From assembly GCA_030145015.1 (NCBI GenBank), contig JAQYWI010000037.1:1-37190 (forward strand): a DNA stretch of 37,190 nt, read 5' to 3'. The position numbers and the translations under genes are program-made. The notes beneath the pieces were generated by a model. That model saw only the letters and a list, made by a program, of their open reading frames with translations, made no database searches and had not been told where the DNA came from. This document shows, one piece after another, positions 18,001 to 26,900 of the stretch (position 1 is the first letter of the stretch; each line of letters opens with the position of its first letter). Origin of the DNA: Desulfobacterales bacterium (GTDB lineage: Bacteria > Desulfobacterota > Desulfobacteria > Desulfobacterales > JAHEIW01).

Positions 18001-18038
18001 AAAAGGGCAATCCAGCCTTACGGGCCGGATTGCCTTTT
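18001..18038. terminator. Bidirectional intrinsic terminator
   Basis: The stem GGCAATCC (18006-18013) pairs with GGATTGCC (18027-18034), and inner AGCC/GGGCC can extend it. AAAA lies on the left and TTTT on the right. It sits between the convergent ABM gene (rightward) and the Lys-rich peptide gene (leftward) and can serve both. Confidence 0.85.
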
Positions 18039-18068
18039 ACGGTTGTTGCCTATTTGGCACTCGTCCTG

Positions 18069-18194
18069 TTATTTTTTCCCCTTCTTCTTTTTTTTCTTTT
18101 TGTCCTTTTTCTTGGCTTTGGCCTTTTGGGCCTTCTTCGTCACTTTTTTCTTTGCCGGATCTTTCTTCTCTTTTTTTTCTTTCTTTTTTGCCAT
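18069..18194 (-). CDS. 41-residue lysine-rich peptide
   Basis: A very short gene read leftward: ATG at 18194, TAA at 18069. A textbook AGGAGGGG site lies about 5 nt upstream of the start codon. The 41-aa product contains 26 lysines. It starts MAKKKEKKEKKDPAKKK and ends with a run of seven lysines followed by GKK. There is no hydrophobic segment, so it should be cytosolic and disordered. It lies 66 bp downstream of sixA on the same strand and ends near a bidirectional terminator, consistent with the last gene of an operon. Lysine-rich tracts bind polyphosphate and can be targets of lysine polyphosphate modification in other organisms (PASK motifs, which are also acidic/serine rich). A polyphosphate-related role here is inference. 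Confidence 0.7.
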   Translation of the reverse strand: MAKKKEKKEKKDPAKKKVTKKAQKAKAKKKDKKKKKKKGKK

Positions 18195-18260
18195 AGTGCC
18201 CCTCCTCTCTTTTAGTGTGTTTGACCAAGTCCCTCTTTGCTCAAGCCGAACAAGCAGGAA

Positions 18261-18758
18261 TCATGAGGTGTGTTTTTTGGGGAACTCAAAAAATTTTAAT
18301 TTGCCGCGCTGTTCCCCAATCTTTACCCATGATGAGATGTTCAAATTCAGGCCAACTACGCCGCAGGTTGGGATATTACTGATCGCCGTGTCAGCGATGG
18401 TGTTGGCAAGGTCAGTTAAAGCCGGATTATGGCTGACGAGCATCGCCCGGTTTACGGCATCGCCAAGCTGTTGGATTACCTGTATCAATTCATGTTCACT
18501 CGAAGCATAAATGGTTTCGTTGTAATGAATTTTCTCAAGGGGATAATCGATTGAATCGGCAATGATCCTTGCCGTGGTAGCAGCTCTGTTGGCCGGGCTG
18601 GATATGACGAGATCCGGGGCGACTTTTAATTTTTTAAGAATTCTCCCCATAAAGGGGGCGTTCTTGCGGCCGCGCTTGTTGAGGGGGCGTTCGAAATCAT
18701 CCAGGTTGGTATATTTCCAACTCGATTTGGCATGCCTGACCAGATAAAGTGTTTTCAT
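18261..18758 (-). CDS. sixA: SixA-type phosphohistidine phosphatase
   Basis: 165-aa histidine phosphatase of the SixA branch. The catalytic LVRHAKSSW motif has His9. ERPLNKRG, ISSPANRAATTA and SHNPALTD (His110) complete the active site. SixA removes phosphate from protein phosphohistidines (HPt domains or PTS proteins). SixA-like genes are often found next to CHAD and polyphosphate genes in other bacteria, and that context recurs here. Start ATG 18758 has no clear ribosome site. It follows the stop of the 54-aa CxxC gene by 9 bp, so translational coupling is likely. The Lys-rich peptide gene follows. Confidence 0.9.
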   Translation of the reverse strand: MKTLYLVRHAKSSWKYTNLDDFERPLNKRGRKNAPFMGRILKKLKVAPDLVISSPANRAATTARIIADSIDYPLEKIHYNETIYASSEHELIQVIQQLGDAVNRAMLVSHNPALTDLANTIADTAISNIPTCGVVGLNLNISSWVKIGEQRGKLKFFEFPKKHTS

Positions 18759-18767
18759 GATTTAGCA

Positions 18768-18932
18768 CTACTTTAATGCCGCTGGTTTGTGCAACCACTT
18801 TTTTTGGTCCGCCACTCTGCCGCACTTTGTGCATACGTATTGAGGATTGCGGACAATATCACTGAATTTGCCCAGCTTTTTGGTTATATCTTCGGACTTC
18901 CACTTACAAAGCTTTTTTGCTTTTGCTGCCAT
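18768..18932 (-). CDS. 54-residue CxxC mini-protein, probable zinc-binding
   Basis: A short gene, ATG 18932 to TAG 18768, with GGAG 6 nt upstream of the start. The product is basic (starts MAAKAKKLCKWKSEDITKKL). It has Cys9, a VCTKCG motif (Cys34, Cys37) and His48 in KKWLHKP, giving a plausible four-ligand zinc site. I believe similar small KLCKW...YVC.KCGR proteins occur in related anaerobes, but this is from memory. It is the first gene of a compact leftward operon with sixA. Function unknown; RNA, DNA or protein binding are all possible. Confidence 0.7.
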   Translation of the reverse strand: MAAKAKKLCKWKSEDITKKLGKFSDIVRNPQYVCTKCGRVADQKKWLHKPAALK

Positions 18933-19087
18933 TTTTTTCTCCAGTATGTTTGGCTTTACCCAACAGGGTGAAACGGATTAATATATAGAAAAATAATAAG
19001 CACGGATAATCCATTTCCAAGGCGCAAAATGTGATCACGACCGATTATGGCTTTCCTTTGCGTTCCGGGGCTCATAATACCCGGCGC

Positions 19088-19846
19088 CTATTGCCTTTTT
19101 GAAGACAGTATTTTTTTTTGAACCTTGCTCCACAGGTTTTGATATGATTGAGAGGCCAGAGACCCCGGCGCGAATGCGGTGACCGGCGCCCGGTAAATTC
19201 CCATTTTTTCAATCTGCGCTAAATAAGGAACAAAGCTTTGTAAAACTCCCCTAAAATCCTTTGACACGCTGAGCATCAGTTCCCGGTGCATTTTTTTGTG
19301 GCGATCCACCATTGAAAAAAAAGGGTAAATCTTAGCGACATCATATCTTTTCTTTTTGCAGAACGCTAGCAATTGGTTATAAGTTCGCACAGAAAGCGTG
19401 GTGGGGATCATTGGCACAAGGGTGTAGTCAGCAGCGTTCAATATGTTTTCTGCTAGAATGCCGATGGTAACCGGGCAGTCCAGAATAATTAAGCGATATT
19501 CACTCCCAAAGGGATCAAGCATTTTTTTCAGCCGTTGTTTTGAATTTCCAAATTTATTATATAGAACATCCAACTTGCGAAGCGAGAAGTCCGCTGGAAG
19601 AATATCCAGGTTTTCAAAATCGGTGCCTTTAACGCTTTTATAGACCCCCTTGGCCCCCCTGACGAACCCTTTGGGTCCGGACTTGAGTTTGGGCTTTACC
19701 CGGAAGTAGTATGTGGCCGAACCCTGGGGATCCAGGTCGCAAATTAAGGTTTTGGCCCCTGTCTGTGCTGCCAGATAAGAGAGGTTTACGGCGGCAGCGG
19801 TTTTACCCACTCCGCCTTTATTGCTGTAGAGGGCCAGCGTCGTCAT
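19088..19846 (-). CDS. ParA/MinD-family partitioning-type ATPase
   Basis: 252-aa P-loop ATPase with the deviant Walker A KGGVGKT (Lys10, Lys15) at its N-terminus, CDLDPQGSATYYF (Walker A' region) and LIILDCPVTIGILAENIL (Walker B). It is a stand-alone ParA without an adjacent parB. The frame is open to 19903, but those extra codons lie in palindromic element B. ATG 19846 gives the canonical ParA start, with GGGGA upstream. It follows ppk1 and the CHAD gene on the same strand, separated by element B. ParA-like ATPases position chromosomes, plasmids, carboxysomes and other cargos on the nucleoid. A polyphosphate granule cargo is an inference from context. Confidence 0.88.
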   Translation of the reverse strand: MTTLALYSNKGGVGKTAAAVNLSYLAAQTGAKTLICDLDPQGSATYYFRVKPKLKSGPKGFVRGAKGVYKSVKGTDFENLDILPADFSLRKLDVLYNKFGNSKQRLKKMLDPFGSEYRLIILDCPVTIGILAENILNAADYTLVPMIPTTLSVRTYNQLLAFCKKKRYDVAKIYPFFSMVDRHKKMHRELMLSVSKDFRGVLQSFVPYLAQIEKMGIYRAPVTAFAPGSLASQSYQNLWSKVQKKILSSKRQ

Positions 19847-19856
19847 AAAAATCCCC

Positions 19857-20000
19857 AAAAGTGGTTTCAAGACCCCATCTAGTGTCCGATGGCTGCGTTG
19901 CAAACCGACTCAAAATGCTCACATACTACCGTGTATGCTGCGCTTTTGATTCGGCTTGCGCCTTGCCCTCGAACACAATCTGGGGTTTTGATACCACTTT
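19857..20000. repeat. Palindromic mobile-like element, copy B (144 bp)
   Basis: Near-perfect terminal inverted repeat: AAAAGTGGTTTCAAGACC at 19857-19874 against GGTTTTGATACCACTTTT at 19983-20000. It shares CGATGGCTGCGTTGC, TGCTCACATAC...GTATGCTGCGC and GCGCCTTGCCCTCGAAC with the other copies, but its terminal and loop bases have diverged. It lies inside the ppk1-CHAD-parA operon, in the 173-bp gap upstream of parA, so it is transcribed and could fold there. Confidence 0.85.
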
Positions 20001-20019
20001 TTATAATTATATTGAATAT

Positions 20020-21570
20020 TCAATCTTTTACCTTGGAGGCAAAAAGTTCTTGAAAGAGCTCCTGGTTTTCAGGCGCTGCAAAATCCGTGAAGGTACTGGC
20101 AAAGGCATCTTTGACGGACTGTTTTTCGTGGTCCAATGTTTCAATCAGACTGCCAATTGCCACCAGCGTTTTTTTGACTTGCTGCCGGCTGGGGGGCAAT
20201 TCCGCGCTAATATTTAGGAGATATTCTTGCTGAACACAAAGATCGTTGAAGTCACCCAGGTTGTCCTGTAAGTTCTTTAGCTGACCAATCAAGGCATTAA
20301 CTTTCTTGCGGGGAAAAAGACTGGCGAAGAACTCCATCAGATATCGCAATTTTTTGCATTCAATTCTAAGGACATGCAAGAGCTTATCTTCGGTGTTTGC
20401 AAGAATCTTGCTGCCCGTTTTAACGATCCCGCTGAATTTTTTATAAATTCTCTGGCGTGCCAATTCAATTACAGGGAGCTCCGCATTTGGTGCGGTAGCC
20501 GAATCCGGCGGCGGCTTATTTAAAAACATCTCCCAATCCTTCATAATCTTCTCATATTTTTTAGACTTGAGGCCACGCATGGCTTGCTGAAAAGCGTTTG
20601 CTCGTTTTTTGCGCAAATGGTTAAACAACGGATCAATGTCGTCACGCAAGACGGCGGGAAGCATTGCTTTGTATGCATCCTGGTTGAGCAGATAGACATC
20701 CAGGTCCCTTAAAACGTTGGAGAGTTTGCCCACATACGCAAAATTTTTTTTAAATCGATCCGCTGTTCTCGTTGGAAATACATTTTTAAATTGAGCTAAT
20801 GCCGAGCGTGTCCTGCGAATCGCCACCCGGAAATCATGTAAAACTTCCGTATCCAGGTCCTTTTCAAAGATGGCTGCGTTTATGCGCATGACATTTAACA
20901 AAAAGCGTAAAATAACTTTAGCGGCTTGATCCGAGCGCATCGCCGGCTCGAATTGAATATTGACTTTGGCAGAATAGCTGCCCGGCTTTTTGTCTGCTGA
21001 CGCCAGCGCATTTAGAAACAATTCTTTTTCCGTGAGGATTGTCAGCCCTGCTTCTTTGAGGCTTTTGGCCAGACTGCGCGAATATTTATCGTATCCCTTG
21101 ACCGGTCTTAACGATAGATGAGTCGCCAATGCCGGCCGACGTTTATTACGGTACGGCCAAATTTCTTCAAAAACCAATCGCGCCACTGTTTTTTCATCCG
21201 GGTTCAAAATACGATAGTGCGTTACCCGGGCGTGGAATTCAACAAGCGCTATGAGGGCGCGCATTTTTATAATCGGCGCCAACTTATCTTTTAATTCACC
21301 GTCTGGAATATCCCGGATGAAAACAGGTGCCCGGCTGAATTCAACGCTATGTGAAATTTCGCTTTCTGTCAGTTTGCGCAAAAACAGCTTACTTCCGGAC
21401 GAATGCAAAATGAGTGATTTATTAAATAAGCGCCAGTCAAACGTATCGTAAACCGTAAACCGCTCGGCGACAGTGGGCTCCCTTCTGATGGTGTACCTAT
21501 CGGTCAATTGGCGAATGATTTGTTTTTCATCATAGCCGTCGGGTAAGTCGAATTTCAGGTTGTTGATCAT
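20020..21570 (-). CDS. CYTH-like/CHAD domain protein, predicted polyphosphate-binding
   Basis: 516-aa protein. The N-terminal part (about 1-190) resembles a degenerate CYTH/triphosphate tunnel domain (VYDTFDWRLFNKSLIL around 40-54, FLRKL, HYRILNP). The C-terminal CHAD domain (about 210-505) has two His/Arg-rich repeats: LHDFRVAIRRTRSAL (His245) and LHVLRIECKKLRYLMEFF (His399). CHAD domains form basic helical bundles that bind inorganic polyphosphate and can localise to polyphosphate granules, as shown for other bacteria. The start ATG overlaps the ppk1 stop codon (ATGA), so it is made together with PPK1. CYTH substrate residues look incomplete, so I do not assign enzymatic activity. Confidence 0.88.
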   Translation of the reverse strand: MINNLKFDLPDGYDEKQIIRQLTDRYTIRREPTVAERFTVYDTFDWRLFNKSLILHSSGSKLFLRKLTESEISHSVEFSRAPVFIRDIPDGELKDKLAPIIKMRALIALVEFHARVTHYRILNPDEKTVARLVFEEIWPYRNKRRPALATHLSLRPVKGYDKYSRSLAKSLKEAGLTILTEKELFLNALASADKKPGSYSAKVNIQFEPAMRSDQAAKVILRFLLNVMRINAAIFEKDLDTEVLHDFRVAIRRTRSALAQFKNVFPTRTADRFKKNFAYVGKLSNVLRDLDVYLLNQDAYKAMLPAVLRDDIDPLFNHLRKKRANAFQQAMRGLKSKKYEKIMKDWEMFLNKPPPDSATAPNAELPVIELARQRIYKKFSGIVKTGSKILANTEDKLLHVLRIECKKLRYLMEFFASLFPRKKVNALIGQLKNLQDNLGDFNDLCVQQEYLLNISAELPPSRQQVKKTLVAIGSLIETLDHEKQSVKDAFASTFTDFAAPENQELFQELFASKVKD

Positions 21571-23816
21571 GATTTGATTCTTTTATTTTTTGATTGCTTA
21601 CCGATGAGCTCGATAAACACTTCCTGCGCGGCGCGTCGTTTTTGGCTTTTGCGTGGGCGTCGTTTTACGTATTTACCGTCCGGCTGCATATCCCAGGCAG
21701 AGCTGTTGTCGTTTTCATAAACCTGCAAGGTCTGCTCCAATTCCTGCTTCAGCTGTGAGTCGCTAACGGGCATGACCGTTTCCATGCGCCGGTTTAAATT
21801 GCGCTGCATCCAGTCGGCTGAACCGATGAAGAATTCAGGGTCGCCCCCATTTTCAAAACGATAGATCCGCGAATGTTCCAAAAAGCGCCCGAGGGTACTG
21901 AAGACCCGGATGTTTTCTGACAATCCGGGAACTCCGGCGCGCAGGCAGCATAGACCGCGGATATTTAAGCTGATGGGTACGCCGGCGTGACCGGCAAGGT
22001 AAAGTTCGCGAATTATACGCTCGTCCTGGAGTTGATTCATTTTGGCAAAAATACCTGAAGGGCGGCCGGCCTGGCTGTGCTGCACTTCGCGCTGGATCAA
22101 ATCGGTGAAGCTCTCGCGTAAATTGTAGGGCGCGACCATTAGCTTGCCGTAACCGGTAGGCGGCGTGGCACTTGTCAGTTCATTGAACAAAGCCGCCACA
22201 TTTGATCCCAGCTCCGGTTCACAGCTCAGAATGCCCATGTCTTCATAAATTCGAGCCGTGACGGTGTGGTAGTTTCCGGTTCCCACGTGGACATAGCGGC
22301 GAATGCCGTCCTTCTCTTCGCGGACGACGAGAGCCAATTTTACGTGGGTCTTCAGTCGCTCAACACCGTAGGCGACGTGGGCGCCCTCGCGCTCCAGCAG
22401 CCTGCCCCAGGCGATGTTAGGGGCTTCGTCGAAGCGCGCGGTGATCTCCACCAGCACTGCAACCTGCTTGCCCTGGTGCGCCGCTTGCATCAGCGCCTGA
22501 ATGATCGGCGACTCACTGCTGGTGCGATAGATGGTTAGCTTAATGGCCAGCACCTGCGGATCAACCGCCGCGCTTTGTAAAAAATGCAGTATGGAACTGT
22601 CAAAGCTGTGGTAAGGATGGTGCAACAAAATGTCGCCTTTGCGAATCTCGGCGAATATGTCCTCTGAATCGCCAGGATCCAGGTGCCGCAGGCGGGGATG
22701 GGTTACCGGATGATGGGGTGGATCGCGCAGTTCCGGGTAACCCTCTACCTGGAACTTCATCAAGTCCGCCAGGCTCATCAAACCCTTTATGGGTTCCAGT
22801 TCACTTGGATCCGCCTTGAGTTGCTCGCAGATCCAGCCCTGCAGCTTTTGGGGCATGTCAGCACTAACCTGAAGACGTGTTACACCGGCAAACTTCCGGG
22901 CCGTCAGTTCTTCGGTTACCATGCCGATGATCCGGGCCGGAATGAAATCGGCTTCAGGGTCTTCCAGAATCGTCCGTTCCCAGGGGTCATCCTTGGCGAC
23001 GCGCGTTACGCGGAAAAAATAACACTTAAGGCCGGCGGCCTTGGGAAATAGCAGACCGAGGTTGGACGCGATCACCTGCTCTAACGGGACAAACCCGGCG
23101 CTGTCGGGTAGCGGCACCCAGCGCGGGCGGTTTGCCGGCACCTTGATGCGCACGAAGCGGTTGCGTTTCTTTTTGGTTTCCTTGACCTCCACCGCGATGT
23201 TGAGCCCCAGGTTGCTGATAAAAGGAAAGGGGTGCGAGACGTCTACGGCAAGCGGTGTCAGGATGGGCTCCACCGATTCAAGGAAATAGCGCTGCATTTG
23301 CTTCTGCTGTTTGTCACTCAACTCCGTATATTCCAGGATGGGGATTCCGGCTGCGGCCAAAGCGGGTCGAAGCTTATGGGCCACCAGACGAGAAACCAGG
23401 CGAGCCTGTTTATGCAATTCTTCGCGGCAGGCCCGCAATTCCTCTTCGGCGCTGAGCCCGTCGGGGGACAGTTTTTTTTTCTTTTTGCGTTTCCTTTTCT
23501 CTATCTTGCGTTTAAGCCCCCCCATGCGTTTCATCTCAAACTCGTCATACAGCATCCCCATGATGCCGGCGAACTTGACACGTTCAAGCAAGGGCAAATC
23601 CGGGTCTTCGGCAAGTGCGAGCACGCGGCGGGCAAAGCTGAGCCAACTTAACTCACGATTGATGAGTGTCCCGGGCGAATCAACATCGACTTTTTCGGGT
23701 TTTTCCGCGATTGCGGATGCCTTTTCCATGGGCACATCCTTAGCGGTAGAAATGCCGGGTAGCTGGCTTCCCTTGCCAAGTAACGGTTCTTTGTGCTGAT
23801 GATCCTGAGGGCTCAT
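21567..23816 (-). CDS. ppk1: Polyphosphate kinase 1
   Basis: 749-aa PPK1, which reversibly builds inorganic polyphosphate from ATP. After a non-conserved leader of about 45 residues comes INRELSWLSFARRVL (about 52-66). Then follow KLTIYRTSSESPI, ITARFDEAPNIAWGRLLE, the catalytic-histidine region RLKTHVKLALVV, YVHVGTGNYH, and C-terminal FLEHSRIYRF with SADWMQRNLNRR. YDEFEM stands where many PPK1 proteins have LDEFFM. A basic run LKRKIEKRKRKKKKK (101-115) precedes SPDGLSAEEEL, more lysine-rich than usual. It leads the ppk1-CHAD-parA operon. ATG 23816 has AGAGG unusually close (about 2 nt). The promoter is described separately. Confidence 0.95.
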   Translation of the reverse strand: MSPQDHQHKEPLLGKGSQLPGISTAKDVPMEKASAIAEKPEKVDVDSPGTLINRELSWLSFARRVLALAEDPDLPLLERVKFAGIMGMLYDEFEMKRMGGLKRKIEKRKRKKKKKLSPDGLSAEEELRACREELHKQARLVSRLVAHKLRPALAAAGIPILEYTELSDKQQKQMQRYFLESVEPILTPLAVDVSHPFPFISNLGLNIAVEVKETKKKRNRFVRIKVPANRPRWVPLPDSAGFVPLEQVIASNLGLLFPKAAGLKCYFFRVTRVAKDDPWERTILEDPEADFIPARIIGMVTEELTARKFAGVTRLQVSADMPQKLQGWICEQLKADPSELEPIKGLMSLADLMKFQVEGYPELRDPPHHPVTHPRLRHLDPGDSEDIFAEIRKGDILLHHPYHSFDSSILHFLQSAAVDPQVLAIKLTIYRTSSESPIIQALMQAAHQGKQVAVLVEITARFDEAPNIAWGRLLEREGAHVAYGVERLKTHVKLALVVREEKDGIRRYVHVGTGNYHTVTARIYEDMGILSCEPELGSNVAALFNELTSATPPTGYGKLMVAPYNLRESFTDLIQREVQHSQAGRPSGIFAKMNQLQDERIIRELYLAGHAGVPISLNIRGLCCLRAGVPGLSENIRVFSTLGRFLEHSRIYRFENGGDPEFFIGSADWMQRNLNRRMETVMPVSDSQLKQELEQTLQVYENDNSSAWDMQPDGKYVKRRPRKSQKRRAAQEVFIELIGKQSKNKRIKS

Positions 23817-23826
23817 AACCTCTTTT

Positions 23827-23856
23827 TCTATAGATGACAGCCGGATGAGCTGTCAA
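23827..23856 (-). promoter_or_regulatory. ppk1 promoter with overlapping CTGTCA inverted half-sites
   Basis: On the leftward strand, TTGACA (23856-23851) and TATAGA (23832-23827) are 18 bp apart. A perfect 7-bp inverted repeat, TGACAGC-N7-GCTGTCA (23835-23855), fills the -35 and spacer. CTGTCA is the half-site of PhoB-type Pho boxes, but true Pho boxes are direct repeats, so phosphate control is only a suggestion. The expected transcript start is within about 10 nt of ATG 23816, which implies a very short leader. Confidence 0.5.
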
Positions 23857-23918
23857 CCCAAATTAACAGAGAACGGCGATAACCGTAGCGCAATTGAAAC
23901 ATCGCTTGCAATTAGCCG

Positions 23919-26900
23919 TTACGACTGCAGCCAGTATGTCATCCCCAATGAACGGTATATTTCAAGGGCCGTTTTGTTTTCTAATTGTGCCTCCTTTTCA
24001 TTTCCAAGGCGTAGATAGGAGTTGGCGAGACCTTTATGACAATGTGCAACAAGCGGGCGCATCGATAGATTAGAGGCTTGCTGTAATGCACGCCGATACC
24101 ACTGCTTTGCTTCTTCAGGTCGCTCTGCGGTATCATTGATCCCAGCCATAACAAGCATAGCCCAAGCCTCAAATCCGCGCTCTTCGCGTTTATCCGAAAG
24201 TTTCAGGGCGCGCGACACAGTCTCAGTTGCCAATGAAATCTCGCCTAAAGCACGATAGGCGTCCGCCAACACAGTTAACGGATGGGTGGGCCAAAAACTG
24301 GCTTGGAGATTGTCGTCTTTTGCACCTTCTTCCAGTACAGTCAATGCACGCCTCGGTTCTTTGGCAAGGAGGTAAGCGTAGCCGAGACTACCCACAGTGT
24401 ACGAGTACATGCTCTGCACCTCGGAAAAGCGACACAACTCGTGGGCCTTTTCTAAAAGCGGCAGGGCCGGTTCCAATTTCCCAAGACGCAAATAAGCCAT
24501 AGCAACAAAATTATACACAAAGGTCAGTGTGAGAGTATTTCGCACCTGCTCGGCTATTTCGAGCGCCTCATGGCCAATCTCCTCAATTTTATCAAAGTTT
24601 CCAAGCTCGGCCATGCCAAGCACAAGCATACTGCGTGAAAAAGCACCCGGTAAACTTGCCATACCATGCTGCTTAAATGCATCCTCTCCAATCAGCCTTT
24701 TTCGAACCTTTTGATGGATTTCAATTTGTTTGGGATAATCGCCAATGTTGAAGAAAAAGATTCCCAAGTGAAACATGGTTCCGATCTGGCAGGAGAAATG
24801 CCCTGCCCTCTCGGCGATATTCAGCGCTTTTTGCCCCAGTTCGATTGCTTTTCTATGCTGGCCGTGGATCCAGTGCAAACTTGAAAGATAGTTTAAGGCA
24901 TTGGAAAGACGGGCATCATCATCGATTTCTCGGGCCAACGGCTCAGCGCCACGTATCCACTCCCCCCATTCTTCATGTCGTCCCAGCGCCACAAGGGGAG
25001 ATCGCATATTAAAACGCAGGTCAATCTCTTGCTCAATCCGGGTCTTTTCACGGGATAGCTTTTTAATCGCGGTGAGGGCTTCTTCAAAATACCTTTGGGC
25101 TTGTTCATAAGCAGAATGGGAATTAGCCTTCAGCCCCGCCTCTTGGCAGTAGCTGTAAGCGCGTTGCCAATCTTCGCCTTGCAGAAAATGGTATGCCAGC
25201 ATCTCGCAGAGCTCTTCCAATCTATCCGCGTGGATCTTTTCTATGGCCTTTCCGATCTTCTCGTGAAGCTCCGTTCTCCTTTTCTGAAGCAGACTATTAT
25301 AGGCTACCTCTTGAGTGAGTGCGTGCTTGAAAACATAATTCGATTGGGGATAGATTCCTCTCTCATAAAGAAGCTCGGAGTCCTTTAAAACCGAAAGATG
25401 GGACAGCAGCTCATCTTTCGAAAACTCTGTTACCTTTTTTATTAAATGGTGACTGAACTCTCTCCCGGCAACTGAACCTGTCTGAAGTAAGCCCTTTGCT
25501 CCCTCTGGCAGGGAATCAACACGAGCCATGATCACATCATGGATCGTAGAAGGAATTGTTGCCTCCCGAATATCTTTTGTCAGATGATATGTGTTATCTT
25601 TTTTTTCGATGATTTTTTGATCTCTAAGAGAGTTTATAAGCTCCTCAATGAAGAAAGGGACCCCTTCTGTCTTTTCAAGAATCAACTGCTCGATCTCTTT
25701 ATCAAACTCCTCTGTGCCCAATAGATGAGAGACCATCATGAGGGCCTCCCGGGTGGAAAGGCGGTTCAGGTTGACCTGGCTGTGATACGATCTCCCACCC
25801 CATGTATGAATAAATTCAGGCCGGTAGGTAAATATGAGGAAAACCCGGGCACCCGAAATAGCATCCAATAGCCCCTTCAAGGACTCCTCGGAGCTCTGGT
25901 CAATCCAATGTAGATTCTCATAGGCCATGATCAGGGGCTGTCTCTCCGAACCCTTCAATGCAATTTGCTTCAATGCCTGGAGGATTCGATCTTTCCTCTC
26001 CTCCGGGCTCAGGGGGATCTTATCGAAGCCGTTATCTTTGACCGACAGGAGCTCAAGGAGATAGGGGAGGGTTGAGGCTTCATCTGCTCCCAATATTTCC
26101 AGCCCCTTTTTGATCTTCTCTCTAATAGGCAAATCCCCGTCATCATCCCTGATATCGAAGTTTGCCTTCAGGATATCTATGATTGGATGGTAGACTACGC
26201 CCCTGCTGTAAGAAAGGCACTTTCCTTCCAAGAAGGTCACATCTTCGCTGGTAACTGCTTTTCTGAACTCATATAGGAGCCTTGATTTTCCCAACCCCGC
26301 ATCTGCTATGATTGAAATGGCCTGCCCCCTGCCGGCCTTGGACCGCTCAAACCCATCTAACAGAAGCTCAAGCTCTCGCTCCCTGCCAACAAACGGCGAA
26401 AGTCCCCGTTCAGTGCTGACGTCAAACCGCGTCCTGCTGGTGCTGGGAGCTATTACTCGGTAGACCTTGGCAGGCTCCTGCCGGCCTTTAATCCCCTTTT
26501 TTCCCATGGCCTCAAACCGAAAGAGCCCTTCAGTCAGCCTGAATGTCGCTTCAGTCACATAAGTTGATCCCGGTTCTGCCAACCCTTCCATCCTTGAAGC
26601 CAGATTGACCGTGTCCCCAACAGCTTTGAACTCGACTCGCAGATCATTTCCAACAGTGCCAACAACCACAGGGCCAGTGTGAAGACCAACCCGCATTTTT
26701 AAAGGCGGTAGGCCTTCTCTTTCTTGCTTTATCCTATCGCTAAATTTGACCATCTCCCGGTGGATTGCTAAGCTTGATTGGATCGCTCTCTGGGGAGCAT
26801 CCTCTAAGGCAATGGGAGCTCCAAATAAGGCCATGATCCCGTCACCTGTCATTTCGTTTACCGTGCCTTCGTAGTCATGAACCTTGTGAATCAGGATCTC

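Noticed and set aside
14563..23816. Antiphage defence island
   Set aside because: ParA, HhH and ATPase-like genes can occur in such islands, but no nuclease, reverse transcriptase, TIR, restriction or other defence marker is present. Polyphosphate genes explain the locus better.
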